Shown here: positions 8,858 to 18,501 of the stretch, one piece after another
How positions within the stretch are numbered: position 1 is the stretch's first letter
Layout of the letters: each line of letters starts with the position of its first letter
Source: an uncultured Pseudanabaenaceae cyanobacterium
Lineage (GTDB): Bacteria > Cyanobacteriota > Cyanobacteriia > Pseudanabaenales > Pseudanabaenaceae
Direction of reading: 5' to 3'
NCBI GenBank assembly: GCA_937927915.1
Contig: CALGKB010000009.1
Location: forward strand, 116,081-180,080
Length of the DNA: 64,000 bases
Position numbers and translations under genes: made by a program
Notes under the pieces: model-generated
Databases searched by the model: none
What the model saw: only the letters and a program-made list of their open reading frames with translations
Told to the model about the DNA's origin: nothing

Positions 8858-9499
8858 CTAAAGTTCTAAATCCTCTAGGGTGGCGCGATAAATTTCTGGC
8901 ATTTGCTCGCGAAATATGTCTTTGATCTGACAGGCAACGTCATAGTGTTCCTTCTGGGTGCCGCTGCTGGGATTAGCCCGCACTTGCAGGTAATGAATCC
9001 ACGATCGGATAGTGCCCGCCATGTACAGACGCGCCGCCGTTGATAGGGGCAGGATACCTCTGGCACACTCCTTAGCAATACCTTTTTCTAGGGCAGTTTT
9101 GTAGAGAGACTGAATGCGATCGTATAGCTCTACTACTTCTTGCTGCCACCACTCCTTGAGGGCGGGGTCAAGGTCATCGATAGAATTTTGGCGGTTGGTG
9201 GGGTCTTGACGACGAATCTCAGGAATTGTGAGTTCTTCCGCTTCTGCATAGCGCAAAGAAAACTGCTGAAAACTAAAGGATTTATGGCGGAGAATTTGGG
9301 TAGCTATCGCCCTGGTGGTGTTGATTTCCACACACATACTTGCCATTTCAAAGATACTCCAGTGTTTGTGGCGAGCGCAGTAGTGCAGTAGTTTAGCAAT
9401 GTTGGGATTGTCTTGATTCTTGGGGTTAGACACCCTAGCACAGTAGGCAATCACCCGCTCCGCCTCTGGCGTAATCCAAATTAGTTTTACACTATCCAT
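8858..9499 (-). CDS. thyX: Flavin-dependent thymidylate synthase
   Basis: Makes dTMP from dUMP using FAD, NADPH and methylene-tetrahydrofolate. The 213-residue protein carries the ThyX signature as RHKSFSFQQFSLRY: spacing matches the family motif RHR-x7-S, but the third residue is Lys instead of Arg. The C-terminal SWIHYLQVR segment and HWSIFEMASM helix are also typical. The ATG overlaps the stop of the upstream TPR glycosyltransferase gene by eight bases, implying translational coupling. No thyA is present in the window. Confidence 0.92.
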   Translation of the reverse strand: MDSVKLIWITPEAERVIAYCARVSNPKNQDNPNIAKLLHYCARHKHWSIFEMASMCVEINTTRAIATQILRHKSFSFQQFSLRYAEAEELTIPEIRRQDPTNRQNSIDDLDPALKEWWQQEVVELYDRIQSLYKTALEKGIAKECARGILPLSTAARLYMAGTIRSWIHYLQVRANPSSGTQKEHYDVACQIKDIFREQMPEIYRATLEDLEL

Positions 9500-11792
9500 A
9501 GACTAAGGCAGTTAAGAATTGGGAGAGAAATTGGGTGGGTTTCTGGTCATTAAATAGCAAATGGGCATTGTTATTGATTTTCTGCTTAATTTCTAAGCGC
9601 CAAGCCCGATCGTTACCCAACTTTACCGCAATATCAATGTATTCCTCCAGATTAGACCCGATCGTTTCTGTCACTTGCAGTTGGGTCAGCATAGCCAAGG
9701 AATGGCGACCGCGCATAAATTTCCCTGGCACAGTGACAACGGGTAAATGGCAGGCAAGCGCTTCTAGGGTTGTATTCCCCCCTGACCACTCGATCGTGTC
9801 CAAAAAGACATCACTGACCAAATTCAACCTCAAATACTCCTGGGTCTGCAGACGGGGTACAAAGCAACAGTAATTTTGCCAATTTAAGTCATACCTTTGA
9901 AAAGCATGGGCTAATCTCTCCTGTAGAATTTTAGTGACGGCGGGGCTATGTATAGACTCAATAAAGACAAACTTAGCACCCTTTACCTGTTGGGCAATGC
10001 GGGGAAAGACAAAGTCAAATTGGGGCAAATATTTATACAGAGACTGACAGGAAAGATAGACCACATCAGCAGGAGATAAGCGAAAATAAGACCGATCGTG
10101 GGGGCGGGTGGGTAACTGGGGAGGAGTATAGGTAATGCCAATCCCAGGCAGGAGGACTAACTGTTCGCAGTAGTGGGAAGTACTATCAGGGGGTTCCATC
10201 AATTCACTAGATAAAAAATAATCGATTGTCTTCAATCCCGTTGTAATGGGATGTCCCCAAGCTACACACTGTATGGGCGCTAACTTCAAGGCTGCAATCT
10301 TATCCACCGTGGGACACATACCGACATCGGTAAAAATTAAAACGTCTAATGCGTCCTGGGCAATCTGTTGGGCAATAGCTTCTAAACTGGTGGCAATGTG
10401 GTGAAAATAGTGACAGTAGCTGGCAATTTTCTGGGTGACTCCATCTGCTTTTTTGCCTGTGAAATAGCCATAAATAGTAAACCGTTCCCCCTCTAGGTAT
10501 TGCAGCCAGCCCTGAAATAACTTAGCCACAGTATGTTCATGCCAAAAGCTAGAGATAAACCCCACTTTAATTTTATCTGTTGTCCCTAAAGGGCGGTGAC
10601 AAGTTGCCCACTGGGGATAGTTAGCTGCCATAATTTGTACTGCCATCTCCCCAAATTGTTGCTGTAAATCCCGATCGTTTTCCCCTTGATATTGCAAGTA
10701 GAAATTGGTAATGGCACCCAAACCCTGCAGTGCCGTTTTGCTGTCCACTTGAGTTAGCCACGCCTGAATTGCCCCCAGACCATGCCTAAAGCGATCGCGC
10801 CATATTTTTATCTCCGCTGCTGTTCTGTACACTACAGGCAACATTAAATGATAATTCCACAGCGCCACTGCATTTTGGGGATTGATCCCCAAAGCTTGCT
10901 CATAGTAATTCAGGGCTTCCTCTACTAATCCTAGCTCCCGATAGGCATTAGCAATAGCTGTGATTATTTCCCCCCACTGCGGCTGTAATTCTAAGCCCCT
11001 TTGATAATAACCGATTGCCTCCCGAAATTGCCGCTTACTGCAGAGAGCATTGCCCAAATTCAAATAGACAGCAGGGAAATGGGGATTAGCTTTGATGGCT
11101 TGGCGATAACATTCGATTGCCTTGTCTAACTCCTGTAATTCCTGATAGGCATTACCTAAATTGTTGTAGGCGTGATAATCTTTGTTATCTAATCTAATTG
11201 CCTGTTGGTGATAGCTAATTGCCCGATCGTAATCCCCCTTGCTCTGATAAACTAAGCCGAGGTTGTCATAGGCATTGCTATAGTTGGGGTGCAGCTGAAT
11301 TGCCCGTTCTAATACAGCAATAGCTTGCTCGTACTCCCCCTGTTGCCGATATAAAACGCCCAAATTGTTGAGGGCACGCCCTAGGTTTGGTTGATATTGG
11401 AGGGCATTGGTATAAGCATCAATTGCCTCTGTCTGGCGTTGCAGGGCTTGATAAACTAAACCTAAATTCATCCACACTTCCCCATAGTCGGGTTTGAGGG
11501 CGAGGGCAGCACGGTAGCTTTTAATTGCCAATTCCCCTTGCCCCTGGTGGCGGAATGCCTCCCCCAAACTGTTGTAAAAGTTAGGGTTTTGGTTTTGTAA
11601 ATTAATAGCTTGCTGAATTAACTCCACCGCTTTGGTGTAGTCACCGACCTGCAGAGCTAATACTCCTAACAAATGCCAGGCATCCGCTTGCTGGGGGTCT
11701 TGTGCCAGGACCTGCCGATATAGTTGCTCTGCCTGCCGCCATTGCCCCGATCGATGATACTGCAACGCCTGTTCCAGCCAAGTGCGGGTCAT
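9492..11792 (-). CDS. TPR protein with O-GlcNAc-transferase-like (GT41/SPINDLY) domain
   Basis: A 766-residue protein. Residues 1 to about 335 are about nine tetratricopeptide repeats (for example AWHLLGVLALQVGDYTKAVE). Residues about 380-766 match the Glyco_transf_41 domain: KVGFISSFWHEHTV, a DVLIFTDVGM strand, IQCVAWGHPITTGLKTIDYF, and a DTIEWSGGNTTLEALACHLP nucleotide-sugar site. It probably adds a sugar to proteins or a glycan; the acceptor is unknown. It is sandwiched in a coupled string, overlapping the membrane-protein gene upstream by four bases and thyX downstream by eight. Confidence 0.88.
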   Translation of the reverse strand: MTRTWLEQALQYHRSGQWRQAEQLYRQVLAQDPQQADAWHLLGVLALQVGDYTKAVELIQQAINLQNQNPNFYNSLGEAFRHQGQGELAIKSYRAALALKPDYGEVWMNLGLVYQALQRQTEAIDAYTNALQYQPNLGRALNNLGVLYRQQGEYEQAIAVLERAIQLHPNYSNAYDNLGLVYQSKGDYDRAISYHQQAIRLDNKDYHAYNNLGNAYQELQELDKAIECYRQAIKANPHFPAVYLNLGNALCSKRQFREAIGYYQRGLELQPQWGEIITAIANAYRELGLVEEALNYYEQALGINPQNAVALWNYHLMLPVVYRTAAEIKIWRDRFRHGLGAIQAWLTQVDSKTALQGLGAITNFYLQYQGENDRDLQQQFGEMAVQIMAANYPQWATCHRPLGTTDKIKVGFISSFWHEHTVAKLFQGWLQYLEGERFTIYGYFTGKKADGVTQKIASYCHYFHHIATSLEAIAQQIAQDALDVLIFTDVGMCPTVDKIAALKLAPIQCVAWGHPITTGLKTIDYFLSSELMEPPDSTSHYCEQLVLLPGIGITYTPPQLPTRPHDRSYFRLSPADVVYLSCQSLYKYLPQFDFVFPRIAQQVKGAKFVFIESIHSPAVTKILQERLAHAFQRYDLNWQNYCCFVPRLQTQEYLRLNLVSDVFLDTIEWSGGNTTLEALACHLPVVTVPGKFMRGRHSLAMLTQLQVTETIGSNLEEYIDIAVKLGNDRAWRLEIKQKINNNAHLLFNDQKPTQFLSQFLTALVYG

Positions 11793-12157
11793 ACCTCCCT
11801 ATCTAAATCCAGCGCTGCCGAGCCGCCTCTTTCCATCTCCAACATCATCTTGCTCAACTGCCGCCACACAAACCAGCCACTGCCTACCGTCAAAGTCATC
11901 GCCACAGGATAAGCCAGGAGGGGGGGAAAGCCAAAAATCTCCAGCCCTGCCGCTAGAAAGATACCGATCGCTACTGCCATACCGACGTAGGGGACTTGAA
12001 TTGGCAAGCCGTCGATTTGCAGGATAGTTTTACCCGCCGACCAGGCATCCACCCGATCGCGCAACGACACCTCAAAGGCACGCCCGCAAGCCAGGGCAGC
12101 CAACAAAGCCGCTCCAAACAAAAAATAGGGGGGGTCCGTGGGGAAGTAATAATTCAT
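11789..12157 (-). CDS. Small membrane protein with three hydrophobic segments
   Basis: From ATG 12157 the protein is 122 residues; an in-frame TTG at 12172 would add five. Three hydrophobic stretches of about 18-20 residues are visible (YFLFGAALLAALACG, VGMAVAIGIFLAAGLEIF, AYPVAMTLTVGSGWFVW), with a charged loop between the first and second and an acidic tail. Unknown function. It overlaps the start of the TPR glycosyltransferase gene by four bases, so the two products may work together at the membrane. Confidence 0.7.
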   Translation of the reverse strand: MNYYFPTDPPYFLFGAALLAALACGRAFEVSLRDRVDAWSAGKTILQIDGLPIQVPYVGMAVAIGIFLAAGLEIFGFPPLLAYPVAMTLTVGSGWFVWRQLSKMMLEMERGGSAALDLDREV

Positions 12158-12188
12158 AACCGATCGTCGCAACCAGGACTAGTATAGG

Positions 12189-13481
12189 CTAGTGCAAGCG
12201 CCACTGCACAGAATCGCGATGGGAAGTCAGCCCCTCCACCTCCGCCAACACCGCGATCGCTTCTCCTACCTCCCGCAGCGCCTCCTCGCTGAATTCAATC
12301 AAACTAGAATGCTTCATAAAAGTTTCCACCCCTAGGGGGGAAGCATAGCGGGCAGCACCACTGGTAGGCAAAGTGTGATTGGGACCCGCCAGGTAGTCCC
12401 CCACCGCCTCCGGCGTGTAATGCCCCATAAAGATTGCCCCCGCATGGCGAATGGACTGCACCAACTCCCAAGGCTCTGCCACCGCTAATTCCAGATGTTC
12501 GGGCGCAAACAGGTTAGATAGCTGCACTGCCGTTGCCAGATTATCCGTCACGATCGCCACACTGTTGTTGACAATGGATTTCTCTAGCAACTCCTGGCGG
12601 GGATGATAGGGCAGTTGACGGGCTACCTCCTCTGCCACCTGCTGGGCGAGACGGTGGGAATTAGTAAGCAAAATTGCCGCTGCCATCGTGTCATGTTCCG
12701 CCTGGGCAAGGAGATCGGCACAGACAAACAGGGGGTTAGCACTATCGTCCGCAATGATCAACACCTCGGAAGGACCCGCCAGAGAATCAATACCCACTAT
12801 CCCATACACCTGTTTTTTCGCCAAAGTGACATAGATATTGCCCGGACCTGTGATCACATCCACCTTGGGGATAGTTTCCGTACCGTAGGCAAGGGCAGCG
12901 ATCGCCTGTGCCCCCCCCACACGATAAATCTGATGTACGCCGGCAATTTGGGCAGCCGCCAGGATGGTCGGAGAGATGGTGTTGTTTTTGCCAGGGGGCG
13001 TGACCATGATGATCTCTTTTACCCCTGCCACCACTGCCGGCACCGCATTCATAAGCACCGTACTGGGGTAAGTGGCTTTACCACCAGGGATGTAAATGCC
13101 CGCCCGATCGACGGGGGTATACTTCTTGCCGAGCACAACATTTTTTGCCTCAAAGGTCACCCAGCTCTGGGGAACACGCTGTTGATGGAACTTGACAATC
13201 CGATCGTGGGCGAGATGGAGGGCGCGGGCTAAGTCCGGGCTGAGTTGTTGGTAAGCCGCATCGATTTCTGCCCCTGTCACCCGCAACTGACTAGGCGTGA
13301 GTTCCACCCCATCAAACTGGGCAGTGTACTCCAGGAGGGCTTTATCCCCTTGACGGCGCACCCGTTGCACAATTTCACTCACCGTAGCTTCCCGATTGCT
13401 CATCTGGTCATCGAAGAGACGGTTGGCGATCCGCCGTAGTTCTGCCTCTGCATCTGGAAGATTAGTGATGATTCGCAACAT
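12189..13481 (-). CDS. hisD: Histidinol dehydrogenase
   Basis: Catalyses the last two steps of histidine synthesis, histidinol to histidine, with Zn and NAD. The 430-residue protein has the family segments AGPSEVLIIAD, QAEHDTMAAAILLT and GPNHTLPTSGAARYAS followed by MKHSSLIEF with the zinc and catalytic histidines. ATG 13481 is chosen over an in-frame GTG three codons upstream because the residues from MLRIIT match the usual cyanobacterial N-terminus. It sits 31 bases upstream of the membrane-protein gene; no other his genes are nearby. Confidence 0.95.
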   Translation of the reverse strand: MLRIITNLPDAEAELRRIANRLFDDQMSNREATVSEIVQRVRRQGDKALLEYTAQFDGVELTPSQLRVTGAEIDAAYQQLSPDLARALHLAHDRIVKFHQQRVPQSWVTFEAKNVVLGKKYTPVDRAGIYIPGGKATYPSTVLMNAVPAVVAGVKEIIMVTPPGKNNTISPTILAAAQIAGVHQIYRVGGAQAIAALAYGTETIPKVDVITGPGNIYVTLAKKQVYGIVGIDSLAGPSEVLIIADDSANPLFVCADLLAQAEHDTMAAAILLTNSHRLAQQVAEEVARQLPYHPRQELLEKSIVNNSVAIVTDNLATAVQLSNLFAPEHLELAVAEPWELVQSIRHAGAIFMGHYTPEAVGDYLAGPNHTLPTSGAARYASPLGVETFMKHSSLIEFSEEALREVGEAIAVLAEVEGLTSHRDSVQWRLH

Positions 13482-13636
13482 AGCCGACACCAGAACGGGG
13501 TGAATACAGATAGCCTAGCACAGGTAAACCCTCTCCCCGATTATAGCTAATTGTCAGACCTGAGGGGGATTTGCTGATAGATGATTGCCCCCCAGGCAGT
13601 GTCATAGGGTCACCTAATACCTATCAACAATCAGGG

Positions 13637-14626
13637 CTAACCCCGATCGTCTAATTTGATACGGGGATCGACTAATTTCAACAAAATATCGGCAATCAAG
13701 TTACCCAAGACCAGCATAATTGCCCCCAGCATAAAACCCGCCATTGCTAGGTTGGTGTCCTTTTGGCGCACAGCTTCGTAGAGTAACTGTCCCAAACCGG
13801 GCAGACCAAATAGTAATTCTGTGATGAAAGCGCCGCTGAGTAAACTCGCTAATTGAAAGCCCAGGAGTGTCACCAAGGGATTGACAGCATTGCGTAAAGC
13901 ATGGACATAAATTACTTTCGTTTCCGGCAGTCCCTTTGCCCTCGCTGTGCGAATGTAGTCCTCCTGCAAAACATCTAATAGGTTACCCCGCATCAATCGC
14001 TGCAAGCCCGCAAAGCCAATCAAAAATGCCGCTGTTACAGGCAAAGCGAGGTGGTAGGCAATGTCAGCAATTTTACCCCAAAAATTGAGGTCATCATAGT
14101 CTAAACTGCGTAAGCCCCCCACAGGGAATAAACCGCTGGTTTGGGCAAAAATCAGTAATAAAATGACCATGACAAAGGCAGGAAACCCCTGCAATAGGTA
14201 ACTTATGAGTTGGATAAACCGATCGATAAAGTTATGCCGATTCACCGCTGCCCAAATACCAGTGGGAATAGCAATTAACCAGGTGGCAATGAGGGCACTC
14301 ACAGAAAACAGTAGAGTATTACCCGCCCGCTGCAGAATGAGATTAAAGACAGGGGCATTATCCTTACAAGTCCTGCCCAAATTGCCCTGCGCCAAGTTAA
14401 ACAGCCAACGTCCATATTGTTCCAGGAAGGGACGATCGAGACCCCTTCTAGCCCGCTCTTGGGCAATGAATTCAGGGGAAAGACTTTGATTTAGCTGCAA
14501 ATCTGCTAGGCAGTCCCCAGGGGAGGCATAGAGTAATAAAAAGCTTAAAAAGGACACCAATACTATCACCAATGCGCCCTGTCCCAGACGCACCAAGATA
14601 AAATTAAACAAACTCCGATCGTTCAT
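13637..14626 (-). CDS. ABC transporter permease, DppB/OppB family
   Basis: Inner-membrane permease of a peptide- or opine-type importer. The 329-residue protein has about six membrane segments and the ATPase-contacting EAA loop (DYIRTARAKGLPETKVIYVHAL). The N-terminal FILVRLGQGALVIVLVSF helix and the ending RIKLDDRG (usual DPRI motif before it) are typical. No ATPase, second permease or binding protein is adjacent, so the rest of the transporter must be encoded elsewhere, a common arrangement in cyanobacteria. Substrate cannot be told. It begins two bases after the fructosamine-kinase-like gene. Confidence 0.88.
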   Translation of the reverse strand: MNDRSLFNFILVRLGQGALVIVLVSFLSFLLLYASPGDCLADLQLNQSLSPEFIAQERARRGLDRPFLEQYGRWLFNLAQGNLGRTCKDNAPVFNLILQRAGNTLLFSVSALIATWLIAIPTGIWAAVNRHNFIDRFIQLISYLLQGFPAFVMVILLLIFAQTSGLFPVGGLRSLDYDDLNFWGKIADIAYHLALPVTAAFLIGFAGLQRLMRGNLLDVLQEDYIRTARAKGLPETKVIYVHALRNAVNPLVTLLGFQLASLLSGAFITELLFGLPGLGQLLYEAVRQKDTNLAMAGFMLGAIMLVLGNLIADILLKLVDPRIKLDDRG

Positions 14627-14628
14627 AG

Positions 14629-15486
14629 TTATTGACAGAGGTGACTGATCATTTGCTGTGCCTGGTACTGATAACCGCCGCCGAATAAATTAAAGTGATT
14701 GAGGATGTGGTAGAGGTTGTAGAGGATTTTGCGCTGTTCGTAACCGGGAGGGAGGGGGAAAGCTTGTTGATAGTAGCGATAAAAGGCAGGGGCGAAACCG
14801 CCAAACAATTCCGTCATAGCAATATCTACCTCCCGATCGCCGTAATAAACAGCGGGGTCAAAAATTACCGGTTCCCCTTCCCTATCGAAGCCGTAATTTC
14901 CCCCCCACAAATCCCCATGGACCAAAGAAGGGAAAGTATGGTGGTCAGCCAACAAGTCATACACCCGCCTTTGCAATCTATCTAAGCTAACAGGGGAACG
15001 AAACCCTTTGCGATCGGCAAGTTTAAGTTGATACAAAATGCGATGTTGCCAAAAGAAATCTGCCCAGTTGTCCATCCAAGTATTGATTTGGGGAGTCTCC
15101 CCGATGGTATTCGATCGGTGCCAGCCGTATTGTTTGCCCTGCACACGATGTAAGCCCGCTAAATTTTCTGCCAGTGCCTGCCAGTCTTTTGCCCCCTGTA
15201 AATCCAGCCACTCCAGCACCAAATAGGCGTAGTTTTGACTAATGCCCCAGGCAATAGGGGTGGGGACACGAATTTTTTTCGTATTAGCAATTTCCCGCAG
15301 TGCCTCCGCTTCCGCCTCTAGCATGGACATCTTGCTGGCAGCATTCAATTTGACAAAAAAAATGTAGCCCCCCAGTTGCAGTTTGTAGGTCTGATTAATA
15401 CTTCCTCCCCCCACAGCACGGGTCTGTGGCGCTGGCATTTTCTCCCCATAGAGGCGGCTGAGATGGTCAATTATTTCCTGCCACAT
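14629..15486 (-). CDS. Fructosamine kinase family protein
   Basis: Member of the fructosamine/ketosamine-3-kinase family, thought to phosphorylate sugars attached to amines of proteins and so promote deglycation. The 285-residue protein shows the aminoglycoside-phosphotransferase-like catalytic loop VHGDLWGGNYGFD, the metal-binding VIFDPAVYYGDRE and a FVKLNA nucleotide-site Lys. It is divergent from the small coiled-coil gene starting at 15527 and closely followed by the OppB permease. Confidence 0.88.
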   Translation of the reverse strand: MWQEIIDHLSRLYGEKMPAPQTRAVGGGSINQTYKLQLGGYIFFVKLNAASKMSMLEAEAEALREIANTKKIRVPTPIAWGISQNYAYLVLEWLDLQGAKDWQALAENLAGLHRVQGKQYGWHRSNTIGETPQINTWMDNWADFFWQHRILYQLKLADRKGFRSPVSLDRLQRRVYDLLADHHTFPSLVHGDLWGGNYGFDREGEPVIFDPAVYYGDREVDIAMTELFGGFAPAFYRYYQQAFPLPPGYEQRKILYNLYHILNHFNLFGGGYQYQAQQMISHLCQ

Positions 15487-15526
15487 GGTTTATCCTAAAA
15501 TATGCGGTGACCATAGGATTAAGATT

Positions 15527-15790
15527 ATGCCCGACTCCCCCGAATTTAAGCAACTTGCCGATGCCGTCGCCCAACTTGCCCACACTACCAATCTCATTGG
15601 TCAGAGCCTGCTTCGGGTCATGCACATTGTCAGTCAACAGGATACACGGTTTAATCACATTGTGGAAATTCAACGCCAATTGGCTGACACGCAAAAAAGT
15701 CTGCTAGAGACCCAACAGCTCCTCCGCGCGGGACAGGAACGGCAGGAACGCCTCTTAGAAGCCCTCCTCCAACGCCAAAAACAACTCTAA
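15527..15790 (+). CDS. Small hypothetical coiled-coil protein
   Basis: An 87-residue protein from ATG 15527; an in-frame ATG at 15485 lies inside the divergent kinase gene start and is less likely. Much of it is helix with Gln/Leu-rich heptads (for example RQLADTQKSLLETQQLL), with no membrane segment. Family not recognised. It precedes the HAD phosphatase by 11 bases and may be cotranscribed with it. Confidence 0.6.
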   Translation: MPDSPEFKQLADAVAQLAHTTNLIGQSLLRVMHIVSQQDTRFNHIVEIQRQLADTQKSLLETQQLLRAGQERQERLLEALLQRQKQL

Positions 15791-15801
15791 GTGCAACCAG
15801 T

Positions 15802-16425
15802 ATGCTGCGGGAGTTACCGCCAGATGAGTTCAGCGTCCCCAAACGGGGGGCAGTATTTCTCGATCGGGATGGGGTAATCAACGTCGAAGCAGGTTACATC
15901 ACCTCCCTTGCTGATTTGGTGCTCATTCCAGGGGCAGCCCAGGCAATTGCCCTGTTGAACAGGCGGGAGATTTTTTGCTGTCTGGTGTCCAATCAAGCGG
16001 GGGCAGCCAGGGGTTACTATCCCCTCTCCCACATCGACGCCCTGCACCAGAGACTACAGGAGTTACTACGGCAGGAAGCGGATGCCTTTCTCAACCACAT
16101 TTACTATTGCCCCAGCCTTAGCCCAGCAGAGGGGGGAGTTGTACCAGAATTGACCTACTATTCCACTTGGCGCAAACCCAATACGGGGATGTTAGTAGCA
16201 GCGGCTTGGGAACACAATTTAGACTTAACCCGATCGGTGGTCATCGGCGACAAAGCTACAGATATTGACATGGCACACAATGCAGGGTGTAAAGGCATTT
16301 TAGTGACCACAGGCTATGGCAAGGCGGTTTTGGCAGGCACCTATCAACACCCCGTGCAACCCGACTACATTGCCACAGATTTGTTAGATGCCGTACGGTG
16401 GGTGATCAAAAATTGGCAGTTTTGA
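15802..16425 (+). CDS. HAD-IIIA phosphatase, GmhB-like
   Basis: Histidinol-phosphatase/heptose-bisphosphatase-type HAD hydrolase of 207 residues. Motif I is FLDRDGVINVE, motif II CLVSNQAG, motif III is the KPNTGML Lys, and motif IV VIGDKATDIDMAHNAG. GmhB removes the 7-phosphate of D-glycero-D-manno-heptose 1,7-bisphosphate for lipopolysaccharide core or surface glycans. Substrate specificity within the HisB-N/GmhB group is not certain from sequence. The GmhB zinc-loop cysteines are not obvious. Confidence 0.8.
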   Translation: MLRELPPDEFSVPKRGAVFLDRDGVINVEAGYITSLADLVLIPGAAQAIALLNRREIFCCLVSNQAGAARGYYPLSHIDALHQRLQELLRQEADAFLNHIYYCPSLSPAEGGVVPELTYYSTWRKPNTGMLVAAAWEHNLDLTRSVVIGDKATDIDMAHNAGCKGILVTTGYGKAVLAGTYQHPVQPDYIATDLLDAVRWVIKNWQF

Positions 16426-16504
16426 CCACCTTGCAAACTGGCACATATCTCCTCTTTCCTAAGAAAAATGCGGTGCATACTAAAAATGTCGCGTCTATAA
16501 AAGT

Positions 16505-18370
16505 ATGCAGAAACCGATCGATCACTCCCAGGCACAAAATCTCTGGCAAGTCTTAGAAAAAGTGGCTACTGTTTATCCTGACATTCCTGCTTTGGTCAAC
16601 CATCATCCCCCCTATCCTGTGCAATTGACCTATAGGGAAATGGTGGCAGAAATTAGGCAGTTTGGGGCAGGTCTACGGCAGTTGGGTATAAAGGCAGGCA
16701 GTCACGTGGCTCTCTTTGCCGATAATTCCCCCCGCTGGTTTATTGCTGACCAAGGCATTTTAGCGATCGGGGCAGTAGATGTGACCCGCAGTTCCCAGGC
16801 AGATAAACAGGAGTTATTATTTATTTTGCAAAACAGCGACAGTTGTGCCCTCATTGTCGAAGACCTAAAAACTCTGCACAAACTACAACCCCAACTGCAG
16901 GAATTTAATCTCTCCCCCATCATTTTGCTGTCTGATGAAGAAGGATATGTTAACTACAAAACGGTCATTGCCCTGGGTAAAGAGGGAGATTTAGGGGAAG
17001 CCCCTACCGATCGTTCTAGTCTTGCTACTTTGATTTACACCTCTGGTACCAGTGGTTATCCCAAGGGAGTGATGCTGACCCACGGCAACTTTCTCTACGA
17101 AATCACGGCGGCATTGGATGTGGTGCATCCCCAACCTGGCTATCGGGTATTGAGTATTTTGCCCACTTGGCACTCCTACGAACGGACGTTTGAATATTTC
17201 ATTCTCTCCCAGGGTTGTACCCAGATTTACACCAGCATTCGCACCTTCAAAGAGGACATTAAAAAACACAAACCCCACTACATGGTGGCTGTACCTCGTC
17301 TGTGGGAATCGGTCTATGAAGGCATCCAAAAGAATCTCAAAACTAACAAAAAACGCCGCCTCATCGAGTGGTTCCTAGGTGTCAGTCACCGCTATATCTA
17401 CGCCAAACGCACTAGGGACGGTCTCAATTTACACAACCTTCATCCCTCTTTTATCGATCGTTTTCTTGCCACTTTAACATCTTTTGCCCTGCTACCTATA
17501 CATTTATTAGCCGATCGGATAGTTTATCGCCAAATCAGAGCAGCAACGGGGGGAAATGTGCAGTTTTTTGTCAGTGGCGGTGGTTCCATTGCTGAACATT
17601 TGGAAGACTTTTTTGAAGTGATAGGCATTGAGATTTTGGGGGGCTATGGTCTCACAGAAACCTCTCCCATTACCCATGTCCGCCGGCAGCACCGCAATTT
17701 AAGGGGAGGAGACGGGCAACCCCTACCCCAAACAGAAACCCGTATTGTCGACCCTGACAGCAAAAAAGACTTACCTTTCTATCAGCAGGGTTTGATTCTC
17801 ATTCGTGGTCCCCAAGTCATGCAGGGCTACTACAAAAATCCTGATGCTACCCAGAAGGTCATAGATAAAGAGGGTTGGTTTAACACAGGGGACTTGGGCT
17901 GGATGACCCCCCAGGGGGACTTGGTAATTACAGGCAGAGCAAAAGACACGATCGTTTTAACCAACGGCGAAAACATTGAACCCCAACCCATTGAAGATGC
18001 CTGTTTGAGAAGCCCCTACATCGACCAGATCATGCTTGTCGGGCAAGACCAAAAACACCTGGGCGCTTTGATTGTGCCTAACTTTGATCGCCTCGCTCAC
18101 GACGGTTACATCCCCCCCGATCGGCAGCCCCAGGCAATCATCGAAGAGCTACGCCACAACAGGCAGGTCATCGATCTGTTTAGGGCAGAACTAAATCGGG
18201 AAGTGAAAAACCGCCCTGGTTATCGTCCCGACGATCGGATTGTTGTCTTTCACCTGCTGGCGGAACCCTTTTCTATTGAACAGGGAACAATGACTCAAAC
18301 CCTCAAAATCAAACGCAATGTAGTGATGGAGAAATACAAAGACGCGATCGATCGGATGTACGCCAGTTAA
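16505..18370 (+). CDS. Long-chain acyl-CoA/acyl-ACP synthetase (AMP-forming)
   Basis: A 621-residue ANL-superfamily enzyme. The P-loop-like ATP motif is LIYTSGTSGYPKGVMLTHGN (about residues 176-195), with GYGLTETSP, the GWFNTGDLGW hinge motif and a C-terminal TQTLKIKRN Lys region. Cyanobacteria have a single Aas enzyme that recycles free fatty acids onto ACP, and this gene could be it, but acyl-CoA synthetase activity is an equal reading from sequence. The start is ATG 16505. Confidence 0.88.
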   Translation: MQKPIDHSQAQNLWQVLEKVATVYPDIPALVNHHPPYPVQLTYREMVAEIRQFGAGLRQLGIKAGSHVALFADNSPRWFIADQGILAIGAVDVTRSSQADKQELLFILQNSDSCALIVEDLKTLHKLQPQLQEFNLSPIILLSDEEGYVNYKTVIALGKEGDLGEAPTDRSSLATLIYTSGTSGYPKGVMLTHGNFLYEITAALDVVHPQPGYRVLSILPTWHSYERTFEYFILSQGCTQIYTSIRTFKEDIKKHKPHYMVAVPRLWESVYEGIQKNLKTNKKRRLIEWFLGVSHRYIYAKRTRDGLNLHNLHPSFIDRFLATLTSFALLPIHLLADRIVYRQIRAATGGNVQFFVSGGGSIAEHLEDFFEVIGIEILGGYGLTETSPITHVRRQHRNLRGGDGQPLPQTETRIVDPDSKKDLPFYQQGLILIRGPQVMQGYYKNPDATQKVIDKEGWFNTGDLGWMTPQGDLVITGRAKDTIVLTNGENIEPQPIEDACLRSPYIDQIMLVGQDQKHLGALIVPNFDRLAHDGYIPPDRQPQAIIEELRHNRQVIDLFRAELNREVKNRPGYRPDDRIVVFHLLAEPFSIEQGTMTQTLKIKRNVVMEKYKDAIDRMYAS

Positions 18371-18385
18371 TTTTGTCCTAGAAAG

Positions 18386-18428
18386 GGGTAGAGTGGGATT
18401 CTTAGTTTGGTGAGCTTCTACTCTGCCC
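18386..18428 (+). other. Hairpin in intergenic region downstream of the acyl synthetase
   Basis: Bases 18386-18394 (GGGTAGAGT) can pair with 18420-18428 (ACTCTGCCC) as a nine-base stem with one G-T wobble and a 25-base loop. No T tract follows, so it is not a standard intrinsic terminator. It may stabilise the upstream mRNA end or be chance. Confidence 0.3.
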
Positions 18429-18501
18429 TCCGTTCTTAAGTAAAACCCACAAGCTGTTGTTTTTTGAGTTAAAATAGCTAAATTATTGTACATCAAAAGC
18501 C

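Noticed and set aside
12603..13232. A 209-codon plus-strand frame inside hisD
   Set aside because: hisD is unmistakable on the other strand and covers it completely.
13491..13636. Intergenic space between hisD and the OppB permease checked for an RNA gene
   Set aside because: No cloverleaf, strong hairpin with T tract or conserved RNA pattern was seen.
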